From contig JAJXWA010000001.1 in NCBI GenBank assembly GCA_021781795.1, positions 744,001 to 808,000 of the forward strand: DNA of 64,000 nucleotides. The letters run 5' to 3'. Origin of the DNA: Acidobacteriota bacterium. GTDB taxonomy: Bacteria > Acidobacteriota > Terriglobia > Terriglobales > Acidobacteriaceae. Under the pieces are notes generated by a model. The model made no database searches and was not told the origin of the DNA. It saw only the letters and a program-made list of their open reading frames with translations. A program made the translations under genes and the position numbers. Below, one piece after another: positions 34,889 to 43,770 of this stretch (the stretch's first letter is position 1; each line of letters opens with the position of its first letter).

Positions 34889-36313
34889 CTAATCCTGCTC
34901 CAGGGGCACGATCACCAGCACTTCCACCTTGGCAAGCTGCCCATTCAGCTTGGCTGGGCGGAACTGCCATTGCTGCAGCGCGCGCAGAATATAGCTCAGA
35001 TCAAAACTTCCTGGCGAAATCGCAAATCCAAGCGACTCGAATTTGCCCGCCTGATCGACATACCCATGAATCATCAGCGCATCCGCATTCACTTCCGCTG
35101 GAATCACAGCCGGACGCACAATCGAATACGGCCAGGGCGCTTCGAGCCGGTTCATCGACCCAGCCTGCGCCGCTTCAGCCTCCGACGGCAGCGTGTACTG
35201 CAGAATCCAGCTCTTCGCCAGCCCCACATGCAGATACACGGTGTACACCATCCGACCGCCCCACACATCCTGAATCTCCGGATACTGGTCCTTGAGGTTT
35301 GAGCCCACCACCACCACGTTGTACTGGCCATTCGGCGGCAGAGAGATACGCGCGGTTGCGCTGCCCTGTCCGGAGCCCGCTGCTCCACCTGCGCCAGGGT
35401 TGGCGCCGGCCTGCGCAGATGCCTGATCGCCCGGTTTCGAGCCTGCGCCTTTGCCGGTCATGCCACCGTTCTGCAGCCCGGCTGCTTCTCTTCCCTTACT
35501 GTTTGCATTGCCCTGGCCGTTCGCTACAGAATTCCCGGCGCGGCCATCGACCATCCCGCCATCCCGCGTACCGGATGCCGTCTGGTTGACTGGGGCCAGC
35601 GCGATCACTCCGTTCGTCACCTTCGTATCCGAAACAGACAGGACCGCGGCTGAGGACGGCAGCGTGGACGCAACCGAGGATGTCTCTGGAACAACCGGCG
35701 TCGGACTCGGACCGACGATCTTTACCGGAGAGGACGCACTCGGCGGCGGCATGGGAGCCTTCGTAGTGAACGCCGTCGCTGAGATCGGTATATCGGAGGG
35801 AGTCATCTGATCCGTCGGCCGCGTAATCGAAGGCCGGATGAGCGCCGTATTCGACGGATGCTGGATCGGAGGCGCAAGGATCTTGGGCTTCGCAACCGGC
35901 GTCGACCACAGCAGCACCGCCGGAAGTGGCGCATCTTTCATCACCAGCTTATTCATCGGCACATCCGGCTGGATGAGCGTGTGCCGCGCAATCGGCAGCG
36001 CCTCAAATTGGTGCTGACTGGACGGCGCCGCCTGCGCCTGCGCTTCGCTCGCGGACTGTGCAGACTTGGATTTGACGCCAGGATAATATCGATCGTTTGC
36101 CGCGGAGCGCAGATCGGGCCGGTTCAGCTCCAACTCGCGCATCATGAAGGCATCGCCTTTTCTCAGCGGCCTGAACTGCGGGATCGAAAGAAAACCGAGG
36201 ATGACAAGCGCGACCGTGCCCGTGTGCACAACAAAAGAAACGAGGAAGGCAGAGGGGCGAAGCTTCGTCCGCCTTTGTCCCGGCTCGACAAACAAGATGT
36301 TGTAGGATTCCAT
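34889..36313 (-). CDS. TonB-like energy-transducer protein
   Basis: This 474-aa protein has a short cytoplasmic start, one N-terminal membrane helix (AFLVSFVVHTGTVALVILGFL), a long Pro/Ala/Gly-rich periplasmic linker (about 60-350), and a C-terminal TonB-like domain (residues about 390-474: MIHGYVDQAGKFESLGFAIS, SYILRALQQWQFRPAKLNGQ). TonB proteins pass proton-motive energy to outer-membrane receptors. No ExbB/ExbD genes are adjacent. It is divergent from cpaB across a 458-bp gap. Confidence 0.88.
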   Translation of the reverse strand: MESYNILFVEPGQRRTKLRPSAFLVSFVVHTGTVALVILGFLSIPQFRPLRKGDAFMMRELELNRPDLRSAANDRYYPGVKSKSAQSASEAQAQAAPSSQHQFEALPIARHTLIQPDVPMNKLVMKDAPLPAVLLWSTPVAKPKILAPPIQHPSNTALIRPSITRPTDQMTPSDIPISATAFTTKAPMPPPSASSPVKIVGPSPTPVVPETSSVASTLPSSAAVLSVSDTKVTNGVIALAPVNQTASGTRDGGMVDGRAGNSVANGQGNANSKGREAAGLQNGGMTGKGAGSKPGDQASAQAGANPGAGGAAGSGQGSATARISLPPNGQYNVVVVGSNLKDQYPEIQDVWGGRMVYTVYLHVGLAKSWILQYTLPSEAEAAQAGSMNRLEAPWPYSIVRPAVIPAEVNADALMIHGYVDQAGKFESLGFAISPGSFDLSYILRALQQWQFRPAKLNGQLAKVEVLVIVPLEQD

Positions 36314-36605
36314 GACCAGTGCCAGGTTCCCTTCTTTATCGATCCGGCATGCGCTCTATCGTATTCTCAAGCGGTTCGCTGGTGTCATCCTACATCGCAA
36401 TCTTCGCGGACCGTCCCTCACCTTAGTAATGTGTCACTCCTCTGCTACCCGTTGACTGACTGCGCACAGAGCCTTCATGGTTGTTTCTCCACTCATCCGA
36501 AATTGCCCGGATCAGCCTTGCTGTGAATCATCTCCCACTTTCGTGTGAGTGTTTTAAGAACGTTTAGATATATGGTTACCAAAGCCTTATCGGTAACCCT
36601 TTTTG

Positions 36606-36637
36606 TTGACTTGACGCGTTTCACTGAATGCTATACT
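36606..36637 (+). promoter_or_regulatory. Promoter of cpaB-cpaC
   Basis: TGCTATACT (TATACT at 36632-36637) is an extended -10. Two -35 candidates, TTGACT at 36606 and TTGACG at 36611, give spacers of 20 and 15 bp, neither ideal. The start is expected near 36644. Confidence 0.5.
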
Positions 36638-36663
36638 GCAACCGCATTTAGCCAGAAAGAGCA

Positions 36664-36731
36664 CTCAAATTTGGTCGTCGTGGACAGGGAAACAACTACC
36701 AGTCCTGTACTTCGCGACGGCACCCTTTGAG
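36664..36731 (+). ncRNA. Candidate structured leader RNA upstream of cpaB
   Basis: Nested complementary segments form one long, interrupted hairpin: CTCAAA (36664-36669) with TTTGAG (36726-36731), GTCG (36674-36677) with CGAC (36715-36718), and GT plus ACAGG (36680-36688) with CCTGTAC (36704-36710). The order is consistent, about 17 bp in all. It ends about 40 nt before the cpaB start. Whether it is a riboswitch, another cis-regulatory element or simply a stable 5' UTR is unknown. Confidence 0.5.
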
Positions 36732-36771
36732 CGTCTCTTAAGGCGGCCCAGGCTGCAAGACAGGATCATCA

Positions 36772-37605
36772 ATGAATCGAAGAATGCTGATCATTCTCCT
36801 AAGCGCATTTGCTATCGCGTCCATGAGTGCTTTCCTGGTCTGGCGCATGGTAGGTGCACGAATCACTGCGGCGAAGCCCATCGCGACCACAAAATTGGTG
36901 GCGGCCGCCAAGGACATCAAGATTGGAACCGTGCTGGATGCAAGCGACCTGACCACCATCCAACTCGTTGGATCTGCTCCAACCGGAGCCGTCCTTGACG
37001 TGAAAAACGCTATCGGTCGCGGAGCCATCTCCCAGATCTACACCGGTGAGCCGATCCTCGAAAGTCGTCTGGCGCCCAAGGGTTCCGGAGGCGGACTTGC
37101 AGCAACGATTCAGCAGGGCATGCGTGCATGCGCCGTCAAAGTCGATGAGGTCGTCGGCGTTGCTGGCTTCGTCACGCCGGGTATGCGCGTCGATGTTCTC
37201 GTCTCGGGCGTCCCCCCGAATGCACAGACTTCGAATAACTCCGAGGTGAAGACCATCCTGCAGAACATCGAGGTTCTCTCCGCCGGCACCGATATCCAGA
37301 AGGACTCGGAGGGCAAGCCCCAGCAGGTACAGGTCGTCAATCTGCTCGTTACTCCCGATCAGGCGCAGGTGTTGACTCTGGCATCCAGTCAGATGCGCAT
37401 TCAGCTTGTGCTGCGCAATCCTCTGGACACCAAGATCGCCACCGTTCCGCAGACCGCGATGAGCAGCCTCTTTGGAGAAACCAAGCCAGCAACCCATGAG
37501 GCTGTGAAGCGCGCCAAGCCTGCTGCACCGGTTTATACAGTGCAAGTCATAAACGGAAGCAAGTCCACAGAACAAAAATTTGCCTCTACCGGGGGACAAC
37601 AGTGA
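36772..37605 (+). CDS. cpaB: Flp pilus assembly protein CpaB
   Basis: This 277-aa protein has an N-terminal membrane helix (LIILLSAFAIASMSAFLVW). The SAF domain covers about residues 40-105 (LVAAAKDIKIGTVLDASDL, GRGAISQIYTGEPILESRL), then the RcpC/CpaB C-domain (MRACAVKVDEVVGVAGFVTPG). CpaB is a periplasmic component of Flp/Tad pilus assembly. Its stop overlaps the cpaC start by four bases. The rest of the tad locus is absent here and may lie elsewhere. Confidence 0.93.
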   Translation: MNRRMLIILLSAFAIASMSAFLVWRMVGARITAAKPIATTKLVAAAKDIKIGTVLDASDLTTIQLVGSAPTGAVLDVKNAIGRGAISQIYTGEPILESRLAPKGSGGGLAATIQQGMRACAVKVDEVVGVAGFVTPGMRVDVLVSGVPPNAQTSNNSEVKTILQNIEVLSAGTDIQKDSEGKPQQVQVVNLLVTPDQAQVLTLASSQMRIQLVLRNPLDTKIATVPQTAMSSLFGETKPATHEAVKRAKPAAPVYTVQVINGSKSTEQKFASTGGQQ

Positions 37606-39155
37606 ACGCGCGAGTCCACCTTCTTCCTCTTTCGATCAGCATCCTGACAGTCGCATGCGGCGCTGCATTTGCGCAGGCGCCTTCCCAGCCTGCAGCCTCT
37701 ACTCCGCCACCCATCTCGCAGAATCAGGACTCAGCCAATGACCTGTCTGTCGCAGTGGGCAAGTCGGTCGTGCTCGACCTCGCCCGTCCTGTGACCCGAA
37801 TTGTTGTGGGCCTCGGTGGCTATGCTGAAGCCAGTGCTGTCAGCCCCACGCAGGTTCTCGTCAACGGCGAAGCTCCGGGTGAAACTACGCTTATTCTCTG
37901 GGACAATGCCGGCGGACGCCAGTTCTTCAACGTCACTGTCCGCGCCAGCACCTTCGCAACCAATGATAAGGTGGAGGCCGTTCGCCGCGAACTTCGGACT
38001 GAGCTTCCAGGTCAGGATGTCCGCGTCAGCGCCGAAGGCGGCAATGTCTTCCTGCGCGGCACGGTGCAGGACCTCACCAGTTCGAACCGGGCGGTTTCCA
38101 TTGCCTCGACCGCGGGAAAAGTGGTCAATCTGCTCGATGTCACGGTACCCAAGCAGGACCGGCAGATTCTCCTGAAGGTGCGCTTCGCCAGCGTCGACCG
38201 CACCAAAGAACTCCAGCTCGGCATGAACCTTTTCAGCACTGGCTTCGGAAACACAGTCGGAGCGCTTAGTACAGGGCAGTTCTCACCGCCGAATGTCACG
38301 CTTCCTACCCCCGGTGTACCAATCACCGCAACAATTTCCAATGAACTGAATCTCTTCGCCTTCTATCCGGGCATCAACCTTGGCGCGACCATCGAGGCTC
38401 TCGCGCAGCAGGGTCTGGTGCAGGTCCTCGCTGAGCCAAATGTACTGGCTGAAAATGGCAAGCAGGCCAGCTTCCTCGCCGGCGGTGAGTATCCCTTCCC
38501 GATGGTCCAGGGCGCGGGCATTGGCGGAGCTTCTGCAATTACCATCATGTTCAAGGAGTACGGCGTTCGCCTTAATTTCCTGCCGAACATCACTCCAAGG
38601 GGCACCATTCGCCTGCAGGTCGCTCCAGAAGTCAGCGCGCTGGACTTCGCCGATGCGGTTCAGATCGCCGGATTCCTCGAGCCGGCCATCACCGTTCGCA
38701 GAGTCAAGACGGAAGTCGAATTGAGCGACGGCCAGAGCTTTGCGATCGGCGGTCTTCTGGACAATCGTGACAACGAGGCCTATCAAAAGATCCCGTTCCT
38801 GGGTGACATCCCCATCATCGGCAAGTTCTTCCAGTCGATGTCGCGCACCAAAAGCAACACCGAGCTCATCGTGATCGTGACCCCGGAGATCGTCAATCCT
38901 GTTCCCGCTGGTACTGACATCCCAACCCCGAAATTCCCATCCAAGTTCCTGCCCCCCAACTCGAATACGCCGATGCATACTCCGGATACCAAGGCGCAGG
39001 GCGCAGGTCCAGAGGCACAGCCGGCTACAATTCCAGTCGAGCAGCTGATCGACAGCATGAAGCCGGAGCCGGCCCTGAGCGACACCGGATCGGGTGGTTC
39101 GGGCTATGGCATGAGCGGCGGCGGCACGGGATCTAGCACCGGCGGAACCCCCTAA
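37602..39155 (+). CDS. cpaC: Tad/Flp pilus secretin CpaC
   Basis: This 517-aa outer-membrane secretin has a signal peptide (LPLSISILTVACGAAFAQ), a pilus-type N-terminal domain (LSVAVGKSVVLDLARPVTRI), a BON-like or N1-type domain (RVSAEGGNVFLRGTV), and the secretin domain from about residue 230 (LAQQGLVQVLAEPNVLAENG, GASAITIMFKEYGVRLNF, SDGQSFAIGGLLDNRDN, VPFLGDIP-like IPFLGDIPIIGKFF). The C-terminus is Gly/Ser rich. GTG 37602 overlaps the cpaB stop (GTGA), indicating translational coupling. A strong hairpin terminator follows. Confidence 0.94.
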   Translation: MNARVHLLPLSISILTVACGAAFAQAPSQPAASTPPPISQNQDSANDLSVAVGKSVVLDLARPVTRIVVGLGGYAEASAVSPTQVLVNGEAPGETTLILWDNAGGRQFFNVTVRASTFATNDKVEAVRRELRTELPGQDVRVSAEGGNVFLRGTVQDLTSSNRAVSIASTAGKVVNLLDVTVPKQDRQILLKVRFASVDRTKELQLGMNLFSTGFGNTVGALSTGQFSPPNVTLPTPGVPITATISNELNLFAFYPGINLGATIEALAQQGLVQVLAEPNVLAENGKQASFLAGGEYPFPMVQGAGIGGASAITIMFKEYGVRLNFLPNITPRGTIRLQVAPEVSALDFADAVQIAGFLEPAITVRRVKTEVELSDGQSFAIGGLLDNRDNEAYQKIPFLGDIPIIGKFFQSMSRTKSNTELIVIVTPEIVNPVPAGTDIPTPKFPSKFLPPNSNTPMHTPDTKAQGAGPEAQPATIPVEQLIDSMKPEPALSDTGSGGSGYGMSGGGTGSSTGGTP

Positions 39156-39214
39156 ACGAAGCAATTCATGAGGGTGCAGCTTGCCCTTTGCTACTCACAG
39201 CTTCTATAACCCTC

Positions 39215-39247
39215 AAAACGGCCCCACATCAGTTGTGGGGTCGTTTT
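39215..39247. terminator. Bidirectional intrinsic terminator after cpaC
   Basis: AAAACGGCCCCACA (39215-39228) pairs with TGTGGGGTCGTTTT (39234-39247), with one mismatch-like G-T. It has a GC core, an A-run before and a T-run after. Confidence 0.85.
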
Positions 39248-39324
39248 GCAGCAGCAATCCAGCTTCCTAACCTTTGCGAATTCTTCTGAAAACGCGAAGA
39301 GTCGCGCGCAATACGAGAGATTGA

Positions 39325-39741
39325 GTGCTCCAACGTCTAAGTAAGTTCTTCGCGCGGCCTGTTGACCCCGCTAAAGCGACGCCACAGCGTCTCACAAACA
39401 CGACGCGGGGCAATACGCTGGCCACACAGCTCGAGGTGGCTCGCACGAGCGCGGAACGCACCAAAGGTCTCCTTGGGCGAGACGCTCTCCCTTCGGGCGG
39501 CGGTCTCTGGATCGTTCCCTGCGAGTCCGTCCACACATTCTGGATGCGATTCCCCATCGACCTGGTCTACGTCGATCGCGCGCTTCGCGTCAGGAAAGTC
39601 CGAAGCTCCGTCGGCCCATGGAGAATTTCTGCTTGCTTCAGCGCCCATTCGGTCATCGAACTTCCCGCAGGAATTGTCCATCAGACCGGGACACAGCGCG
39701 GAGATCAACTAGAAGTCTCCACTTCCAGCTCAGCGTCCTGA
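39325..39741 (+). CDS. DUF192-family protein
   Basis: This 138-aa protein has the DUF192 pattern: a central GLLGRDALPSGGGLWI, ESVHTFWMRFPIDLVYVD, and a C-terminal VIELPAGIVHQTGTQRGD. The family is a small beta protein, often secreted or tied to cell-surface genes, without a settled function. No signal peptide is obvious here. GTG 39325 is the best start, with GAGAG upstream. It lies after the cpaC terminator, so it is a separate transcript. Confidence 0.8.
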   Translation: MLQRLSKFFARPVDPAKATPQRLTNTTRGNTLATQLEVARTSAERTKGLLGRDALPSGGGLWIVPCESVHTFWMRFPIDLVYVDRALRVRKVRSSVGPWRISACFSAHSVIELPAGIVHQTGTQRGDQLEVSTSSSAS

Positions 39742-40045
39742 TTCGCCCAGTTCCAGATCCGCACTCCGCCTGCTCGCAGCATCCTCTTGATGCATATTCG
39801 TGTCCGTCTTCCCCTTTCCACCTGAGGTGGTTGAAATCACTCCACATCACGCTCATGAAAATCCATCCCTATCCGATAACAACCTCAGCCGGAACGAGGG
39901 AAGATCCATAATCCCGACGAATTGGGATCCCGGTACATCATGGCGTTGCTGCCGTTTTGCTCACCGGATTTGCGCCCGCCAGCTCGGCGCTTCCGATAGC
40001 CGCCACGCCACCGCTGCTTCACTCGTCTGATAAAGGAGGCGTGGA
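39742..40045. other. Intergenic gap before the HDOD gene
   Basis: No frame with a family signature was seen. Nothing stands out except AAGGAGG at 40032-40038, the ribosome site for the next gene. Confidence 0.5.
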
Positions 40046-41284
40046 ATGGCAAGCCAGACCATTCAAGTGCAGTCTGAATCGATTCGCTACGCCGCCCGTC
40101 AACCCATCCTCACCGCGACTCAAAAGGTGATCGGCTATAAGCTCTTTTTTCGTTCCACCGTCCGGGAACACACCGGCAACGATTCGCTCCAGGATAGCTT
40201 CGATGCGCTTCTGGATGTCTCCTCTCTCGTTGGCATCCACACCCTTTGCGATCGCCGCCTCGCTTTCCTCGCCTGCTCGCATCAATCCCTCGTCGAGCGT
40301 CATCTCATGCTTCTTCCGCCAGAGCGCGCCGTCGCCGAGCTTCCGCGCTCCATGCCCGTCACCGACGACGTCCTCTCAGCCTGCCGTCACCTCAAGCAGG
40401 CCGGGTACCGCCTCGCCATCGAATGCGTCACCCTCGATGACCCGCGCGAACCTCTTTTCGAATTCGCCGACTTTCTCAAAGTCAACATCCACCGGACCGA
40501 GCCCGCCGAAGTCGAACTCCTCGCTCTGCGCCATCGAAACAAGCGCAGCCGTCTGCTCGCCGACCACGTCGAGACCTGGGATGACTTTCAGTTCGCCCGC
40601 TCCCGAGGGTTTCAGTACTTCCAGGGCCTCTTCTTTCGCAAACCGGAAAAGATGCGGGTAGCCGGTATTGCCTCCAGCCGCGCCGTCGGCATTCAACTCC
40701 TCAGCTCCATCCTCAAGCCCGATCTCGACTGGTTCGAGATCGAGGCCATCATGAAGCGCGATCCGGCTCTCTACTACCGGCTCCTGCGCTTCCTCAACTC
40801 CGCCGCATTCGGAATTCAATCTGAAGTCCGATCAATCCGCCAGGCCCTCACCATCCTCGGCGAAGATGCTTTCCGCCGCTGGTGCCGTCTCGCCGTCCTC
40901 CTCGGGGCCGCGCAGAATCGCCCCTCCGACCTGACCCTTTCTGCCCTGATTCGCGCCCGCTTCGCAGAACTCATCGGCCAGCACCTCCGTTCGTCCGACA
41001 CAGACTTCTTCCTGCTCGGCCTGCTCTCCCTGATGGACGCAATCCTGGAGATCCCCATGAGCGACGTGCTGGACGGCGTGGCGCTCAGCTCCGAAATGCG
41101 CAGCGCCCTGATTGACCATCAGGGCTCCCTGTCCCTCCTCTACGACCTGATTCTCGCTGTCGAAGCCGGCGCGTGGGGGGCCACCGTCCGCCTCTGTGAG
41201 GCCCTCCATCTCGATGGAGAACTCGTTGCCGACGCCAGCTTCCAGGCGATCGAGTGGGCGCAATCCATCCTCACATCACCCTAG
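40046..41284 (+). CDS. EAL-HDOD two-domain signalling protein (YuxH-like)
   Basis: This 412-aa protein has an N-terminal EAL-type phosphodiesterase-like domain (residues about 10-205: ARQPILTATQKVIGYKLFFR, ADFLKVNI, FQYFQGLFF) and an HDOD domain (about 210-400: SSILKPDLDWFEIEAIMKRD, YRLLRFLNSAAFGI). The EAL glutamate is Lys in GYKLFFR, and DHVET replaces the usual EGVET, so c-di-GMP hydrolysis is unlikely. Members act as signalling regulators. AAGGAGG precedes ATG 40046. No operon partner is evident. Confidence 0.9.
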   Translation: MASQTIQVQSESIRYAARQPILTATQKVIGYKLFFRSTVREHTGNDSLQDSFDALLDVSSLVGIHTLCDRRLAFLACSHQSLVERHLMLLPPERAVAELPRSMPVTDDVLSACRHLKQAGYRLAIECVTLDDPREPLFEFADFLKVNIHRTEPAEVELLALRHRNKRSRLLADHVETWDDFQFARSRGFQYFQGLFFRKPEKMRVAGIASSRAVGIQLLSSILKPDLDWFEIEAIMKRDPALYYRLLRFLNSAAFGIQSEVRSIRQALTILGEDAFRRWCRLAVLLGAAQNRPSDLTLSALIRARFAELIGQHLRSSDTDFFLLGLLSLMDAILEIPMSDVLDGVALSSEMRSALIDHQGSLSLLYDLILAVEAGAWGATVRLCEALHLDGELVADASFQAIEWAQSILTSP

Positions 41285-41350
41285 CGTCGTATCTCCTTCC
41301 TGCCGCCGCGCTACAATGGCCCCGTGCGTTGTACCTGTCGGAGGAGACTT

Positions 41351-42904
41351 ATGCGCAAACACTGGACCGTGCTCGCAATTCTCGTCGCCGCCTTTCTCGC
41401 TGTCCTCGTCATCGTTCCGTTCTTCGTCAATGCCGACTCTTTCCGTCCAGTCCTTCAGCAAAAAGCCACCGCCGCACTCGGCCGGCAGGTTACGCTCGGC
41501 CACCTCAGCCTGTCCCTCTTCTCAGGCAGTTTGGAGGCAAGCGACATCGCCATTGCAGACGACCCCGCCTTCAGCACCGGCCCTTTTCTTTCCGCCCACA
41601 AGCTCGCCATCGGCGTTGAAGTCGCTCCCCTGCTGCTGCATCGGCAGTTGCGCGTCACCAGCTTCCTTCTCGACTCACCCAGCATTCAGCTCATCCATGC
41701 AGCCAACGGCAAATGGAACTTCTCCTCGCTTGCCGGCTCATCCCGCGCGCCCTCGCAACAAAATGCCCCTCTGCCCGATCTCACAGTGGGCGAACTGCTC
41801 ATCAAGAACGGCACGGCAACCCTCTCCTCGCTTCCCGCCACCGGCAAGCCGTTCGTCTATTCGAGCCTGAATCTAACCGTGAAGCAGTTCTCGTTTCTCC
41901 ATTCCGTGCCCTTTGATCTTTCCGCCAGCCTTCCCGCAGGCGGCTCGCTCACGCTCTCCGGCCAGGGTGGGCCGCTCTCCCAAAAGGACGCTGCCGACAC
42001 TCCCTTCAATGCCACGCTGCAGCTGAAGCACTTCGATCCCGTCGCCGCAGGAGTCATCGAGCCGGGTCAGGGAATCTCGATGCTCGCCGACGCAGACGCC
42101 AAGGTCAGTTCCGACGGAGACAACCTTTCCGCCAGCGGCAGAGTCACCGCATCCCATCTCCAGCTCTCGCGCAGCGGTTCGCCTGCTCCGCATCCGGTGC
42201 AGGTTGACTTCGCGGCGACCGACGACCTCGACGCGCGCTCGGGAAAGATTTCAGACCTCGCCATCCACACCGGCTCCGTCGCCGTTCACTCCGCCGGTTC
42301 GTTTCATCTCACGCCTCAGACCGTCCTGCTCAACCTCCACCTCAATGCGCCCGGTCTGCCCATCGATCAACTGGAAGAGCTTCTGCCTGTCGTTGGCATC
42401 CAGCTACCCTCCGGCTCCCAGTTGCGCGGAGGAACGCTCACCACCAACCTCGCCATCTCCGGCCCGGCCACCGCGCTCAGCCTTGCCGGTCCGGTCGAGA
42501 TCGACAACACTCTCCTCGCCGGCTTCGACCTCGGCTCCCGCCTCCAGGGCCTCAATCTCTTTGGCAAGACCAACGGCGGCACTCAGATTCAGGTCATCCG
42601 CACGGACGTCAACTCAACGCCTGCGCTCACCACCTTCTCCAACATCTTCGGGAATCTGCCCCAGATCGGCTCTGCCACAGGCAGCGGCACCTTCGCGCCC
42701 AGCGGAGCGCTCAATTTCCAGATGCAGGCAAAGGTTACCTCTTCCAACACAGCTGGCGCGGTCGCCAATCAAGCCCTCACAGCGCTCGGAGGCTTCCTCG
42801 GCAGCAAGTTCCAGAAGAACACCAGCAACGGCATCCCGCTCACCATCACCGGAACCGCGCAGAATCCCATCATCCGCGCCAACATGGGCGCAATGTTCCG
42901 ATAG
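41351..42904 (+). CDS. AsmA-family membrane-anchored protein
   Basis: This 517-aa protein has an N-terminal membrane helix (WTVLAILVAAFLAVLVIVPFFV) followed by AsmA-like sequence: FRPVLQQKATAALGRQVTLGHLSLSLF and VSPLL-type beta repeats, ending in a C-terminal AsmA_2 segment (GLNLFGKTNGGTQIQVIRTD). AsmA-like proteins are large periplasmic-facing proteins in lipid transport or outer-membrane homeostasis. ATG 41351 has GGAGGAG upstream; the open frame upstream to 41324 lacks support. Confidence 0.9.
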   Translation: MRKHWTVLAILVAAFLAVLVIVPFFVNADSFRPVLQQKATAALGRQVTLGHLSLSLFSGSLEASDIAIADDPAFSTGPFLSAHKLAIGVEVAPLLLHRQLRVTSFLLDSPSIQLIHAANGKWNFSSLAGSSRAPSQQNAPLPDLTVGELLIKNGTATLSSLPATGKPFVYSSLNLTVKQFSFLHSVPFDLSASLPAGGSLTLSGQGGPLSQKDAADTPFNATLQLKHFDPVAAGVIEPGQGISMLADADAKVSSDGDNLSASGRVTASHLQLSRSGSPAPHPVQVDFAATDDLDARSGKISDLAIHTGSVAVHSAGSFHLTPQTVLLNLHLNAPGLPIDQLEELLPVVGIQLPSGSQLRGGTLTTNLAISGPATALSLAGPVEIDNTLLAGFDLGSRLQGLNLFGKTNGGTQIQVIRTDVNSTPALTTFSNIFGNLPQIGSATGSGTFAPSGALNFQMQAKVTSSNTAGAVANQALTALGGFLGSKFQKNTSNGIPLTITGTAQNPIIRANMGAMFR

Positions 42905-42958
42905 CTCGACTGGCTTTATCAATCTGTAGCTTTGAACTCGATGCGGCTGCCGACGGAT

Positions 42959-43705
42959 TCAGCCGGCAGCCCGCACCAGCAGGCACGTCACGTTGTCATG
43001 GCCGCCGGCCTTCTTGGCGGCTTCCACCAGGCTTGTGCACTGCTCTGCGAGACTGCTGTTGCTGCACAGCATCGACTCGATCGCGGTGTCGGTAAGTTCT
43101 CGCGTCAGCCCATCTGTGCACAGCAGGAACGTGTCTCCCGGCTCAATCTCCAGCGCAAACACATCGGGAGTGACCCGGCTTTGCGTGCCCAGAGCACGCG
43201 TGATTACATTCTTCAAAGGAGATCGCAGCGCCTCGGCGCGCGTCATGCGGCCAACACGCACCTGCTCTTCCACGAGGGAATGGTCCGCGGTAATCTGCTC
43301 CAGCCGTCCGTTGCGCAGCCGGTAGCAGCGGCTGTCGCCAATGTTCATCACCCAGGCGTGAGACTCACGCACACCCAACGCCACCATCGTGGTGCCCATG
43401 CCGGTCAGCCGGTGATTGCGCTGGCTCCGTGTGTAAATGGCCTCGTTCGCCGCCGCAATCGCGCGCTCCAGCAAATCAGGGAACGCCGCGCCGTCCACCT
43501 CGTGTCCGGCTTCTTCCGTGAGCCGAAGTACTTCGTCCACAGCCAGCGAGCTTGCAATCTCGCCCGCCGCGGCGCCGCCCATCCCATCGCACACCAGATA
43601 CACGCCATCTTCGTCGGAGTAGCCAAATGCGTCTTCATTTGAAGGCCGCTTCCGTCCTCTGTCGGTGATTGCTGAAGCCATGGAGCGGACAACCGCAGTG
43701 GCCAC
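42959..43705 (-). CDS. PP2C-type protein serine/threonine phosphatase
   Basis: This 248-aa PPM phosphatase has metal-binding motifs NEDAFGY, VCDGMGGAAAGEIAS, GMGTTMVAL, NIGDSRCYRL, TADHSLVEE, LLCTDGLTREL and GGHDNVTCLLV, all intact. It should dephosphorylate Ser/Thr targets, possibly in stress or kinase signalling; no kinase gene is adjacent. The start is GTG 43705 with GGGGGA upstream. ATG 43681 has no ribosome site. It is convergent with the AsmA gene. Confidence 0.94.
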   Translation of the reverse strand: MATAVVRSMASAITDRGRKRPSNEDAFGYSDEDGVYLVCDGMGGAAAGEIASSLAVDEVLRLTEEAGHEVDGAAFPDLLERAIAAANEAIYTRSQRNHRLTGMGTTMVALGVRESHAWVMNIGDSRCYRLRNGRLEQITADHSLVEEQVRVGRMTRAEALRSPLKNVITRALGTQSRVTPDVFALEIEPGDTFLLCTDGLTRELTDTAIESMLCSNSSLAEQCTSLVEAAKKAGGHDNVTCLLVRAAG

Positions 43706-43770
43706 GATGGAATCCCCCGTCCACCAGTGTACACAGAGCCTTGCTCTTTACCAGCGCATTTTTCACCGCG

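Larger units (their letters stand above)
36314..36771. other. Intergenic region between the TonB-like gene and cpaB
   Basis: There is no gene here. It holds an extended -10 promoter at 36632-36637 and a structured leader at about 36644-36771; the rest shows nothing I recognise. Confidence 0.6.

Noticed and set aside
36640..36771. c-di-GMP (GEMM) riboswitch identity of the cpaB leader
   Set aside because: The conserved GEMM sequence blocks are not visible; only a general hairpin can be supported.
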